From NCBI GenBank assembly GCA_963556195.1, contig OY744517.1:83310214-83374213 (forward strand): a stretch of 64,000 nt of DNA, written 5' to 3'. This DNA comes from Sepiola atlantica (Eukaryota > Mollusca > Cephalopoda > Sepiida > Sepiolidae). How positions within the stretch are numbered: position 1 is the stretch's first letter; each line of letters begins with the position of its first letter. The notes below the pieces were generated by a model, which worked only from the letters and a program-made list of their open reading frames with translations, was not told where the DNA came from and ran no database searches. The translations under genes and the position numbers were made by a program. Below, one piece after another: positions 1-11,474 of the stretch.

Positions 1-354
1 CATTGAATCGACAGGCAAAATGTTGAGCAATACTATGAGGAAGTCAATACAGAAGAATGGAAAGGATTGGTTGCCAGGTTATCTGTAGCGTTCCCATGCT
101 CAACAAGCTCACGTGAAGGTGAAGTGTTCGAGAGAGTCAAAGAAACATAAGGTTATAGTTTACTCGCAGGCGTTATTCGGAAATGATGACTCTTGAACAC
201 AAAACATTTGTTTTTAAATTTATATAATTTTCAAGTTATAAATAAAATAAAACATCGGTTTTGCTGTTTATGGACGTCCTGCAACAAACGCAGACCTCAT
301 GATATTGTAACACATACTAATACAAAACTAATACCACCACTGAATTTCTTGTAA
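1..354. other. Unassigned AT-rich sequence
   Basis: I see no gene, RNA or recognisable repeat here. The right edge is the target site of the U2-headed SINE pair that follows. Confidence 0.5.
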
Positions 355-369
355 CCTTATACTTAAGTT

Positions 370-702
370 ATTTATCTACCTCCCACAGCGGTAAGATGTG
401 ACACAAGGTCGGGAAAGTGGGATTTAAAAAATCAGCGCCAAAGAAGTTGAGCACTCTGACCATTAAAAATTGCCTGGGCAGCTCTGTCGGCATTCCCCGG
501 TAGGGGCGCCTCAGACAGTAAGCAATAAACTTACTCCTCCCCAAAGATGGGAGGCAAAGCCTGGGAGGCTGGACCTCCTAGAACTGCACAGGACAAACCC
601 ATAGACCGGCATAAATCAAGCCCCGAAGGCCAAGACAATACCAGTCTATGGGGTGCAGCACCCATCGGAAAAGATACTATACTTTGATCCTGGCCAAAAG
701 TC
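370..702 (-). mobile_element. U2-snRNA-headed SINE, copy A
   Basis: Read on the minus strand, the element begins with a close match to the 5' part of U2 snRNA: the pyrimidine-flanked TTTTGG block, GATCAAAG and the branch-site-recognition region GTATAGTATC. The rest of U2, including the Sm site and 3' stem-loops, is absent. After the head comes a body shared with the copies at 24733 and 63661, with a stem formed by CCAGTCTATGGG and CCCATAGACCGG. The 3' end is a short GGGAGGTAGATAAAT tail. CCTTATACTTAAGTT lies just left of this copy (355-369) and just right of copy B (931-945), a perfect 15-bp target-site duplication around the pair. That is the mark of LINE-driven retroposition. It is not a functional U2 gene. 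Confidence 0.75.
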
Positions 703-719
703 CAGGAAAGCCTTATGTT

Positions 720-930
720 TTTTATCTTCCTCCCACAGCGGTAAGATGTGACACAAGGTCGGGAAAGTGGGATTTGAAAAGCCAGCACCCGAGAAGTTGA
801 GCTCTCTGGCCTACAAAAAATGCCTGGGCAGCCCCGTCGGCATTTTCCCGGTAGGGGCGCCTCAGGCGATTAGCAATAAACTAACCCCTTCTCAAAGATA
901 CTACACTTTGATCTCGGCCAAAAGGGCAAG
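720..930 (-). mobile_element. U2-snRNA-headed SINE, copy B, internally deleted
   Basis: This copy has the same head, 3' body and orientation as copy A, but about 145 bp are missing in the middle. The deleted part is the domain carrying the CATAGAC stem and the GGAGGTCC region. The junction joins the U2-like head directly to the TTTATTGCTAA part of the body. A shortened form of the target sequence (CCTTATG) lies between A and B, so the pair probably arose by duplication of element plus target site, followed by deletion. The right target copy is at 931-945. Confidence 0.7.
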
Positions 931-1068
931 CCTTATACTTAAGTTGTGTTTGATTTTGATATAGGTCTGTTTTTCAATTGCATCAGATACACCAAAAATA
1001 TGGAATACCCTCATCTTTAGTCTGATTTTTATGAATAAATGCTTGCATTATTTGGATTAGACTGACTA

Positions 1069-1610
1069 CTATTCTCATCTTAGTTGTTATTTTCACAACG
1101 TTTTGGCCGGTGTAACCTTCGGCCTTCTTCAGGTGCATAGTTTTGAACCTGCGGAATCTTTATGTCGAACTTGGGAACCTATATAAAATTTCGAAATAAA
1201 TCCTTTATTTAATCCAATTAGTTATTCTCGTTCCATCAGCCACAACAGGCAGAAGTGTAAACTAATTATTATGATATTATTAGTTATTATAACCTGTAGT
1301 GAGGATTGAACCTTCAGCCTCCAGAAAACTGTCATCAGAACTGATTGTTAATCAACGCCTTTATCCGTTTCACCATGGGTCCACTAAAAGTTGAAGGTTC
1401 AATCCTCACTACAGGCGATAATAACTAAGAATAACATAATTAACACTCCTACCCGGTCATGGTTGACAGAACGAGAACAATCTAACTAGATGGATCAAAT
1501 ACAGTTCAGTTCGAAATCCCATATAGGTTTCGAAAAGAGCACCTAAAGAAGGTCGGTTACAACGGCCGAAACGTTGTGAAAATAACGAACAAAATGAGAA
1601 TAGTAGTAAT
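1069..1610. repeat. Nested long inverted repeat (inverted SINE pair)
   Basis: The arms at about 1069-1200 and 1490-1610 are inverted copies. Both contain TTTTCACAACGTTT or its complement, an AAGAAGG/CCTTCTT block, a CCTATAT block and TATTCTCAT at the outer edge. Inside, a second inverted pair (about 1287-1312 and 1388-1418) carries the tRNA-like B box GGTTCAATCCT. The arrangement looks like two SINE-related copies inserted head to head. A related AATCCTTTATTTAATC block recurs near 10143. Confidence 0.6.
1285..1380 (-). mobile_element. tRNA-derived SINE head
   Basis: On the minus strand the segment has an A-box-like TGGTGAAACGGATAAAGG and a B-box GGTTCAATCCT at roughly tRNA spacing. The sequence between them cannot fold into a normal tRNA, so this is a SINE promoter region rather than a tRNA gene. 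Confidence 0.5.
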
Positions 1611-1717
1611 CAAAAAATACAAATTATCAATCCCTATCTTAGATTCTGAAACATAAATAAATGCTTGTCTGAATATATAATCGCTCACCATCCATCCATC
1701 GGTGCCTGCTTTAACTA

Positions 1718-1751
<34 letters not shown>

Positions 1752-2743
1752 GGTCATAACATAAAAGGCTGTATGCATTTGTATTGTAGAATGATCGAAA
1801 ATCATTGTAAAGTTCACCACAACATGACCGTCTTTCTATAAATTGCATTTCCTTTATATTCTTGGGAATATGTTTGAGTCATCGGCCACAATGAACTCCA
1901 CTTTGCTGGTTCGTAGTTCTGATCATCTCATTTTGGAAAAGGGGGTTTCCTTCCAAAAACAAACACGCTGATTAACTGTGGACGGTCAAGGGAAATCAAT
2001 GAAATCTCATGAATACAAAATCATGGACAAGAGCAATTAGACTGCACAGCATCCAACCACCCCCTTACCTCATCCTAATATACCCGGGTTTGGGGGATGG
2101 TTGAACAAAAATATTTGTTCAAAATGGATCACCACAGAAATAGAAATGATAAGAATTTTGTTTTATTTTCTCATATAAAGTAATTATGCCTCAACCTTGG
2201 ACACAATCGTATTATCCTTATTACAATATTATGAATACATACACCTATTTTCCTACGTCGCAGCATTGTAGATAATTATTATCCATTATATAGTACGGAA
2301 TTTGTTTATGCAAAACACGGGTATCCTATAAAAAGTAACGTTTACTCTAAAATGAAAACAAGTCGACTTGATGTATGAGGTTACTTTCAATTTTAGATTG
2401 ATTTTTCTTTCATCTCTCTCCAAACATTTTTTTTGAATCGATCACATTTATTTCTAGTTGAGCTGCTGATTATCATTAGTTCATTTCTATAAAGTTGTAT
2501 ATCGCTAGTTTCGAAATGTTGAGTGAGATTTTACAGAATTAAAAGTCCTATCAAATTCGAGGCTTCTGCTGAATCTAATGAACCCATTGCGAAATAAAAC
2601 AATCTTATGTTTTATCCAATGATCCTCGTTTATTAACTGTCATTCTGCACTAAGATAAGAGTAGGAAGGGTAAAAAAAAATCAGCTTTGATTGTGGAGAG
2701 AAGAAAAATTAAAGTTCGAAAATATCGTACAAAGTGAAGAATT
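1611..2743. other. Unassigned stretch with a short (TA)n tract
   Basis: A (TA)n run lies at about 1721-1748. Just after it, AACATAAAAGGCTGTAT (about 1759) recurs near 4787 with some shared flank, so both belong to a dispersed repeat. I see no gene in the remainder. Confidence 0.5.
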
Positions 2744-3460
2744 ATGGCCAGTGTAAACAGAAAGCGTTCAGAATCTTTTGCTATCTCTCGGTCAGTGCAT
2801 CAGGGCTGTCCGCTGTCCTCCCTGCTCTACATCTTTGTATTTGAGCCACTACTTAACAAGCTAAGGAACGGGATGGAAAGGTCGGTTTTACACGGAATTA
2901 CTTTGCCTGGTGAAGCGCCGTCTTCATATCATGCTTCAAAGACATTGAAACAGTAACAGAAGTTCTCACACGTTATGCGCGACTTACGTCTTCCCTCTCA
3001 TCCTTTACCAACTTGCTGTATTTATTTTGCCTGCGAATCGCCTAAAGGTCTTCCAGCATTTTCTGTGCTCGCTTCTGCGGGACGAAGAGAGGTGAGGGTT
3101 TGCAGACAGGTCTGCATTCAACATATATGTGAGGGAGGCTTGATGCCCAACTTGACTGAGAAACTGGCTTTTCTGAGTCGAACGTTGACAGAAGAATCTG
3201 CATGGAACCCCATAGTCGAAAGCGCCTTTCCCAACCTTGTTTTTAACCCTTCAGTCGAGGGCTGTCGGAGGGTGAATTGCAGTTCTTCAGAGAATATCGA
3301 GTTGCGTGCAAAAAGCTTCCTCGGTTCAGTGACTTTTCTCGGTCTTCTAGAAAAGGAATTATTGAAAGCTGTAGCTGAGAATCCGTTCGTTGAGCGGTTC
3401 AGGTCCTCAGAGAAGGAGATCCGCTCTGAATGGAATTGAGCACCGGGTACGAGTCAAGTA
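2744..3460 (+). pseudogene. LINE reverse transcriptase remnant
   Basis: The first frame (2744-2956) contains RSVHQGCPLSSLLYIFVFEP, which matches the conserved GxxQGCPLSPLLF block before the catalytic YADD box of non-LTR reverse transcriptases. TVTEVLTRYA follows at about 2945, but the YADD itself appears to be lost in a deletion. A different frame (2975-3439) then reads VRVCRQVCIQHICEGGLMPN and FLSRTL, resembling the C-terminal EGGLGMPxL region after the RT in L1-like or related LINEs. The two parts are out of frame and much shorter than a complete ORF2. I infer a dead, internally deleted copy; the exact clade is unsure. Confidence 0.7.
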
Positions 3461-4450
3461 AATAACTCTCTGACCGGGCGATTGGTCCGAAACACGTTAC
3501 CCCGCAATGCTATAAAAGGCAGTTCAGACAACTCTCCGTCTTCAATGTATTTCCATAATGAGACGTTTTCTTTTTTCTTTCTGTCGTCTGTACCGATTTA
3601 TACGTTTTTCTTACTTTTTTCGGTTTTTCAACTTTCCAGTTTGAGACGTTTTCTTTCTTTTTTTATATATTTTTTTAACTTCCCTGATTGAGGTGTTATT
3701 TCATATGAATATGAATATCAGTGCGAATACTGGCGAAGGATAATTTTTCCCTCATTTTTGACAGAGGATGTACACTCGTCATTAATAAAACATGTACAGA
3801 CAATTGCTTTTGATTACTGTCGCACATCTATACCCACGTGACATCACTAATTTCTCACATTCTTCAGACATAATTTTATTCCATTCCTCTTGCATTTCCT
3901 GCCACAAAATCAAACACTATGTAAGCATCTTTTCCCAGGCATTATCACCGATGATCTTCAAAAGATTTGCAATAGATTGAAATCTGGGCTTTAACCGTAA
4001 CATTTTCAGTTTCCAAGATTTATTTTTACTATTCTTGCAGTATGATAGGGGGTAGGGCATTATCTTACATTCAGGATATGCTCTTAGAGAAAGGAAACCA
4101 TGCTGTTCATTGTTATACAGTTTATTATTATAGTATTTACTTTGGCATGACGATGAATGAGTTAACTAACAATTGTATGGTAGAACACCACCCATACTAA
4201 TAGACTACAACCTCCAAATTTAAATGACCATTTAATACATTTAGGAAGCAATCTATCACGTTTAGTCCATCTGACATACTGCCTACCACCAGAATCAATC
4301 AAATTAAACTTACTTTCCCGATTTTCAAACATATTAATTTACAAAGTTTAGTCTAGCTTTGTGGGATTCCTGTGGTGAAGGGTTTCGTTGGAGGAAAAGA
4401 TGCAAGAAGTCCTGCTTCAATAAACAACAAAACACTTGAAGTTTTCAGTA
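3461..4450. other. Unassigned AT-rich stretch
   Basis: T-rich tracts lie at about 3565-3690. The region is otherwise featureless, and the short open frames have no recognisable motif. Confidence 0.45.
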
Positions 4451-4454
4451 ATTT

Positions 4455-4685
4455 GATGGGAGGTGACGGTGGTTAAGTGGATATCGACACGGACTGAAGA
4501 TCTGGGTGTTCCAAGTTCGAATCCAGTCGGTTCCACAATACCACTTAGGGATGATGGCAACCTTCTTGTGGTCCTTCCCGTAAGTACCCAATGTCTTTCC
4601 AGAAAGATTTCTAACTAGAAACACATCGGGGAAACTAATGCCAACACCAGAATCATCTGAGTCACACGAAAGAAGAAGATGTGCA
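4455..4685 (+). mobile_element. tRNA-derived SINE
   Basis: The element starts GGGAGGTGACGGTGGTTAAG, continues with a tRNA-like A-box region and has the B box AGTTCGAATCCAGTCGG about 45 bp later. It is a close relative of the minus-strand elements at 19228 and 21220, sharing the GACTGA..ACCTGGGTGT anticodon-arm region. The tRNA-unrelated body runs to about 4680. No clear target duplication was seen. Confidence 0.7.
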
Positions 4686-6120
4686 ATATATAAAAATCTA
4701 CAATGGAGAGTCTTTTATCGGATTTTACTGAGGTATACTTTTACAGTGTCACCGCAATGTTTTATAAGACTTAAAATGAGCCAGTAACATAAAAGGCTGT
4801 ATACATTTGTGTTATACAATAGCTATACAAATTTTTTTTTTTTAAATTACTATGTAAGGTGAAGGGGAGAAATGATACCTTTCGATCTATTAACCTCTTG
4901 TAATAGCAGCAATCATCATAGTTTGCCCACTTGACATATGAGTGATTCAACTTTACAACGACTTGTCAATGTGATAACTTAAGAAAATGTAGAGTTGGTG
5001 AGAGAAAAGTGTCGAGATTGTCGTTTTGTAGTAGGGTTGCTGCGTCGGTATTTATCCTAATGGTCTTGTTTGCTATGAAGAAAATGGTTACCATAGTTTT
5101 GACTAAAAGGACAAACTTCTCTACAATTTAAATAAATTTATTCAAACAGTTTCATCAACACAAAACATGGTCCGGAAAGAGTTAAGAAAACAGGAATACA
5201 AAATAGGTTGAGTCCGCTGGTGTATATGTACTATAAAAATGGAATTGAGTCTGTGAGCTCCTTCTGGTGTAGCAAAGCCATTGCTAGAGGTGAGAAAAGA
5301 CTGGTCTCGATGACGTCTCCAACAGAAATGGTCATAAATGGGTGTAAAACGGTTTGGGTGGAAATGGAAATAGCAAAGAAGGTTCTTATCACTCAACGTA
5401 TCACTCCGTGAGTGAGAACATGTAAGTGCAAAAAAAAAAAATCGTAATTATGTAACAGCTACAAAATAAATTTCTTTAGGAACTAATGTTTTTAACAAAT
5501 CACTGACTAATAATGACTATCATATGTTATCGAATTTTAGACGTACATTAGTTTTGCATTAACCAGTTATTGTATGTCATGTAAAAAACTTTATACAGTG
5601 TTTTGTGCACACTTTTACCATTAACACAGAACAAGTTATTTTAAGAATATTTATTGCCATTTTTATCTCCATCCGATTGGTAGAATTAAATTAACGAGAA
5701 ACTAGTGGTTGGTGCACCATCTCAGATCCTTGATTCGGCTATAGTACATAATACTTAAGAAGCGAAAGGGATTCTCTACATGTCACTGTCCGAGTGAAAA
5801 TTGTATCATTCAGTAGAGCGTTAAATACCAAAGCATATTGCCTATTGTAAATAGTCCATGAATTAATTAAAGATGAACATCGTTTGTGTCGTTGATATTG
5901 AAGGTGTCCACACGAGTGAACTCCCTGGCCTCGCAACTTCGGTTGCATATTTTTAGCTAGCCTAAGAAAATGATATGACAAACATGGATATACTACACTA
6001 CCTCCCTTTCAAAGGAGGAGATAATGCCTGGTAGGATGGTCTCATGACAACAGAACAAATACTAGCCCTCGCACCCACCCAACTTCCGAATTGAGCAATG
6101 CAAGATAGTACAATAGCACA
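4686..6120. other. Unassigned stretch
   Basis: It contains the second copy of the AACATAAAAGGCTGTAT repeat (about 4787) and an A-rich run at about 5430. I recognise no protein motif in the overlapping short frames around 5142-5411. Confidence 0.45.
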
Positions 6121-6126
6121 ATTAAT

Positions 6127-6668
6127 AGAAATAATAATATAGTTCAACTTCAGAAATAATAGTATAGTTTCACCTTCAGAAATAATAGTATAGTTTCAGC
6201 TTCAGAAATAATAGTATAGTTTCAGCTTCAGAAATAATAGTATAGTTTCACCTTCAGAAATAATAGTATAGTTTCACCTTCAGAAATAATAGTATAGTTT
6301 CAGCTTCAGAAATAATAGTATAGTTTCACCTTCAGAAATAATAGTATAGTTTCACCTTCAGAAATAATAGTATAGTTTCACCTTCAGAAATAATAGTATA
6401 GTTTCAGCTTCAGAAATAATAGTATAGTTTCACCTTCAGAAATAATAGTATAGTTTCACCTTCAGAAATAATAGTATAGTTTCACCTTCAGAAATAATAG
6501 TATAGTTTCACCTTCAGAAATAATAGTATAGTTTCACCTTCAGAAACAATAGTATAGTTTCAGCTTCAGAAATAATAGTATAGTTTCAGCTTCAGAAATA
6601 ATAGTATGGTTTCAGCTTTAGAAATAATAGTATAGTTTCAGCTTCAGAAATAATAGTATAATTTCAGA
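6127..6668. repeat. 26-bp minisatellite, about 20 copies
   Basis: The unit is CTTCAGAAATAATAGTATAG plus TTTCAC or TTTCAG, repeated in tandem. Units are nearly identical except for one C/G switch (CACC versus CAGC) and a few single-base variants near the right end. It has stop codons and is not coding. Confidence 0.95.
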
Positions 6669-8644
6669 TAGATACCAAATCTCCTTTAGTAATAGATCTT
6701 ATTTTTTCAACTCCATTCTCTAATAGTCAATGTTTTATTTATTTATTTAAACAAACGTTACAAAAATAAAATGGAGAATTTAATGGCTGCATTTTTCCAA
6801 GAATCGAAATTATTTTTCTCGATTATTGAAATAAAAAGAACAAATAAATGAAAACATGATGAATTTTTTTATGTCTAAACTGTCGACTTATTTAAATCAG
6901 CAGCAGAGTCTAAAGGATATATTAGGAGCAGGAATAAATGATATATGGAAGCCAATTAACAAAAGAAAAACAAATTTATAAAATATGTTCGTCTAAATGA
7001 AGAGTTGTTGCCCACATCCATCTAACATATTAACTTTACATGTTAAATGGATGTTGTCGGATTTAAAAAAAAAACAGACCGAAATAGCATTTAAGCTGAC
7101 AAATCAAACTTTTCTTCTGACAATTTTCATGTTATTGTGGTAAATTATAAGTGTACGCTCTCTCATACGTATTTGGTGATTTAGGGTCGCAAGGGAACGT
7201 TGGCGTGTAAACAGGAAATTAGGTTCGATCGGTGTCAGCTTATGCACTCTGGGATCAGCGAGAAAGAATGTGATATCATATGGCTCAAAGTAAGAGTGAG
7301 TGAGAGGAGTGTTGGATAGTGGCCCTGTGGGAACGGACGCATCTTAAGGTGGACGTATCTGTTGGAAATCGTTTGGTTTAGCTTGCGCGATTTAGTGCGT
7401 ATGGACCCGTACAGTCGGGTGCGGAATAGGGCTGTTCTCACGGTTGGAGCTCACAGACATGACAGGCCACCATTTTTACGATACTTTTTAGGTCAGGGGT
7501 TCAAAGGAGTCAGGCTGTGACGAATGCCCCTGCGCATAGAGGCTCTGTGACGTCACAGGCTTTTGTGTGGGAAGCAGAGTTTGTGCCAGTCTGGGTTTTG
7601 GAGGCGAGCCTATGAGACGTGATTTAAGATGTAGTCTGCAAAATGATTAGGGGAATTATTTCCCTAAGAAAATACAGGCGAAAGATCTCTTTTTCCCTCT
7701 CCACGAAAGGTTAAAGACTTAATTGATAAGTAATTACAAAAGCAGTAATTTGCTCTCTCTCTCGACGTTGGTGAATATCTCCAAGCCGATAGATAACTAA
7801 CGTCTGAAATAAAACAGAAATTAAGTTTAAAAGATTGTTTGTCTTCTGAGTCGGTCATGGAGCTTTTGTGTTGCAGCGGCGTGGTTCACGACAGAAAGAA
7901 AGAAGAAAGAATTCAACCACTAGACGTCGCACCCCTCCACATGGCGAGGAAGGATTGAGGGTGCGAGAAATTTAAAGGTATGCAAATTATATGATTTATG
8001 GTGTTAAAAATGACGAGTGATTAAACGAAAACTGCCGCGGCCCAAGCGGGGGCTATGTAACAGGAGTAGCAGTTTCAGTTGGAAAAAAGACTTAACAATC
8101 GATTATAAATGAAGGGGCCGGGCCCCAGAAATCCGTGGTCCTTTTCCAAATTCAGGATATTCTTCTTTTTTTTTGGTATTATTATGCCGACATAAATTCC
8201 AGTTGAGAATGTACTCCCATGGAGACGATCGTGTGTGAAGTGCCTCAGTTGTGGAGTACCGCTGGTTTTAGCGAAGAAGACACGAGATATGATTTAATTG
8301 TACTGTTACGATTTGTTTATTTGCATTCGATAACATATTTTATTTGATCGGAACATACGAAACATAAGACCTCCAATTGGAGGAGAGGTAATGCAACACA
8401 CATATCCGGTGCTTTTGATCAAGGATTTCCCAGCAAGAGCAATGATTATTCAAATATTATTAAAAAAGGATTGCCGTACACAGCGTAAAATGGGGTCTAG
8501 TGAACGAGAAAAGAGATCGAAAAAGATGCGGAGAACGATGGCGTGGATGGAAACATAATGGGCGAGAAAGAGACAGAGAAGAAAGAGAAATAGACAAAAA
8601 AAGGATGAAGGAACATAGAGAAAGGAGAGAAGATGTAAGTACTT

Positions 8645-8650
<6 letters not shown>
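6669..8650. other. Unassigned stretch, part of it higher in GC
   Basis: The part from about 7150 to 8050 is less AT-rich than its surroundings and contains TGACGTCA-like and CCGGGCCC patches. No open frame there has a recognisable domain. A decayed regulatory or LTR region is possible, but I cannot support it. Confidence 0.35.
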
Positions 8651-8652
<2 letters not shown>

Positions 8653-8710
<58 letters not shown>

Positions 8711-8716
8711 CATATA
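8653..8716. repeat. (TA)n microsatellite
   Basis: Near-pure TA run after a TGTGTG lead-in. The open frames crossing it on both strands are artefacts of the repeat. Confidence 0.95.
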
Positions 8717-8781
8717 TATTTATGGGGTGAGGTACACGATAAGTCATGAAAATGAATGCCGTGGTAGACAAAATGTGTGAC

Positions 8782-8952
8782 AAAAGCGATAAACGGAAAA
8801 CAGGTTAAAATGCAGGAGAAAAACAAAAACAAGAGATTTGACCGGTTACGTTCGTGCTTTTCTGAAGACGTTCGTTAACACGAACGAAACCGGTCAAATC
8901 TCTTGTTTTTGTTTTTCTCCTGCATTTTAACCGGTTTTCCGTTTGTCGCTTT

Positions 8953-8953
<1 letters not shown>
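8782..8953. repeat. Inverted repeat, 75-bp arms, 22-bp loop
   Basis: The left arm (8782-8856) and right arm (8879-8953) are near-perfect complements, including ACCGGTTACGTTCGTG at the inner end and a long A-rich/T-rich segment outside. The loop contains TTCTGAAGACG, the kind of core seen in SINE-related hairpins elsewhere in the window. Confidence 0.85.

Positions 8954-8956
<3 letters not shown>

Positions 8957-9039
<83 letters not shown>
8957..9039. repeat. (CA)n then (TA)n compound microsatellite
   Basis: A CA run of about 45 bp passes directly into a TA run of about 38 bp, immediately outside the right arm of the preceding hairpin. Confidence 0.95.
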
Positions 9040-9045
<6 letters not shown>

Positions 9046-9119
9046 GAAACTAAAAGTATACTTTTAGTAGATAGAACCTATAGTGAAATGGTTTAAGCTC
9101 AATATACGAGATAGAGCAA

Positions 9120-9297
9120 TTATAAAGATAGATGACAGAAGAGAGATAAACATGTACGAATGACAAATCTATTTTAACTTCGATTGTTCAATGCAAGGTG
9201 TACTCGCTAAAAACATAATAAACATGTTTTTACCGAGTACACCTTACATTTGTACAATCGAAGTTGGAATAAATTATGCCTCTTCTTTCATCTATCT

Positions 9298-9303
<6 letters not shown>
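9120..9303. repeat. Long near-continuous hairpin
   Basis: The arms pair from AAAGATAGATGA at the outer left with TCATCTATCTTT at the outer right, through TTCGATTGT/ACAATCGAA and GTGTACTCG/CGAGTACAC, to TAAAAACAT/ATGTTTTTA around a 7-base centre. The right end runs straight into a (TA)n tract, as expected for a foldback element. Confidence 0.85.

Positions 9304-9387
<84 letters not shown>
9302..9387. repeat. (TA)n then (GA)n compound microsatellite
   Basis: TA run of about 55 bp followed by a GA run of about 30 bp. Confidence 0.95.
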
Positions 9388-9390
<3 letters not shown>

Positions 9391-11474
9391 TCATAAATTT
9401 TTTTCAAGAAATACGCACATACCTTTCCCAACAATGTTAGTGTGCAATTGAATGTAATAAATATGCTAAAATTTGAACTCAACACAGCTGATTGCAGTTC
9501 ACAGCGGTATCAATTAGACACTCATGAACATACCCTATTAACAAATTATTCACAAAGGAGTTGTTATGCAATCAAGACACACAAATAAAAAAAATAAAAT
9601 TATTTTTTGGAATGAGCAATTATTTGATATTTAAAAAGAAAAATGATATATTTATACAGCAATCAAGTTGACTAAATTTTCAATTAGTAAATCTTTGATA
9701 CTCATGATTTAAAACTCCAACAAGTTACTTCCGGTTTTATGATGAAGATTGTGTTGCGTTGCATTTTCTTGAATTCAGCGTCTTCCGGTCTAACTGATTG
9801 AGACAGGTCTTTTTAAGAGTTGCTTTGAAGTAATCGTTTGTCTAGGATGCCGAAAGACACGTCGTATAGAATTTGGGTAAATGTGTATGAATTATTTTAG
9901 TAAGAGTGAGAATGCATCCCCATGGTCTAGTAAGCTTGGAATTTCCATATTGGTTACTGCAGAAAGGTACTATCATGAATACATACATATATGCACGCAC
10001 GCACACACACACATTAAATACTTACATGTTTCAGACTTGGGTTCAACTGAGCTGTTATGTTCACAACCTTTTGGTCATTTAACTCTCCATTATTATCTTC
10101 ATGCGTTTCTTTTTTTCATCATCATTCGAAAATTTCCAAGTGAATCCTTTATTTAATCTATTACTATTTATTCCATATGTGGTTCAAAATTTCCGGAAAA
10201 TTACCAACTATGACAAAAAGGCCCGAAGAAGTCTTCTCTGAAGTACAATGGCTGACACGTTCCGAAAATGGCAGTAAATAAGATGAGGACAGCAGTCTAA
10301 AACATATAAATAACAATACCTCGCTTCTGAAATATTGCTAAATGCACTAATAGTCCAGTCAAATCGTTTTTTTTGTTGTTGTTTGGACAGAAATTTTTTT
10401 ACTTGTATGGGAGATAACTCTTTACTTGAAATATGAGTTATTTGCCCTCGCTCATTTGGATTATTTCGTTAATTAGATAAAGGTATTTCATAATACAGAA
10501 TGTCTGAGCCGGACTAAATTTTTTTGGGAATACACTGTAACAATTACATTATAGTCCAGTCAAATCAATGAAAAACTGTCAAACTAATTGCAACACAAAG
10601 TTTTTTTGCACAAATCATTTCTATGAGGTGTCTATATGAACATATTAAAAGTCTAGAAGAATCGACCGATGCGAAATATGCAAATTTTACATTTATCGAT
10701 CTGTGAAAATAGCGTGTATTTATGACAAAGAAATTTAAACAATCTCGTTTTCATTTTGCCTATTTTGCTCAAATTTTGGATAAAATTGATTATTGGTTTT
10801 AAACGTATTTCTTGTCCAGAAATAAAATTCTAATTTGCTTTTTAAAGTTTTGAGAATCGAACTTTAATTCAATGTTTTAATCGCTGGCGGCCATATTGCT
10901 TTTCCATGCACCAAAATATTTTTAAGACGTAAAAGTTTTATTACATACAAAAAACAACATGTTTGATTCAAAATAAAATTTGAACATTTTTTTTACACAA
11001 AAAAATTGTTTAAAACAAAATAAAAAGGTTAAAATTAAAACATATTGGTCGATGTTTAAAGAATTCCTCAGAATATATATCATGGGTCGAAAGTTTAGAA
11101 TGACTTACTTAAATAAATTTCTAGTCTATTATACACTGCTGGTTTTTACTGTTAACTTCTTTTTGTTATAAATTGAATAATTTCTAATGCAAGTACAGGA
11201 GACATGTGCATAATTTATAAGGAAGGTATCATGGGTAGCAAGGTTAAGGATGAAGTGACAATTACCGAAAAGGAAGTGATGCCATAAACAAAGCATGTGA
11301 GAAACATGGAAGTAGTTTTCGTATATGTGCAGGACAACGTGTTCATAAGAGCTGTATACAACGGTAATGTAATCCTAACATTATAAAAGCAGATGAAAAA
11401 CATGGAACGAGTCGATATATCAACATTTAATTGTAGGTTACAATCCCGAACAATAACTTTTGATTTCAAGAATT
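9388..11474. other. Unassigned AT-rich stretch with a 16-bp direct repeat
   Basis: ATAGTCCAGTCAAATC occurs perfectly at 10350-10365 and 10551-10566. It could flank an old 185-bp insertion or reflect a local duplication. A short CA-rich tract lies near 9990. No gene was recognised. Confidence 0.45.

Noticed and set aside
370..930. U2 snRNA genes
   Set aside because: Only the 5' part of U2 is present. The Sm site and 3' stem-loops are missing, and the copies have target duplications like retroposons.
2975..3439. Independent 154-codon host gene
   Set aside because: It continues the LINE similarity of the preceding frame (EGGL region) and is best explained as ORF2 debris.
6127..6668. CRISPR array
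   Set aside because: It is a pure tandem repeat without unique spacers, in eukaryotic DNA.
8460..8832. Overlapping open frames of 76-111 codons on both strands
   Set aside because: They are made of YIYIYI runs from the (TA)n tract. The same holds for the frames at 9288, 27468, 28272, 28996, 29090, 36080, 36174, 41061, 54570, 57380 and 57924.
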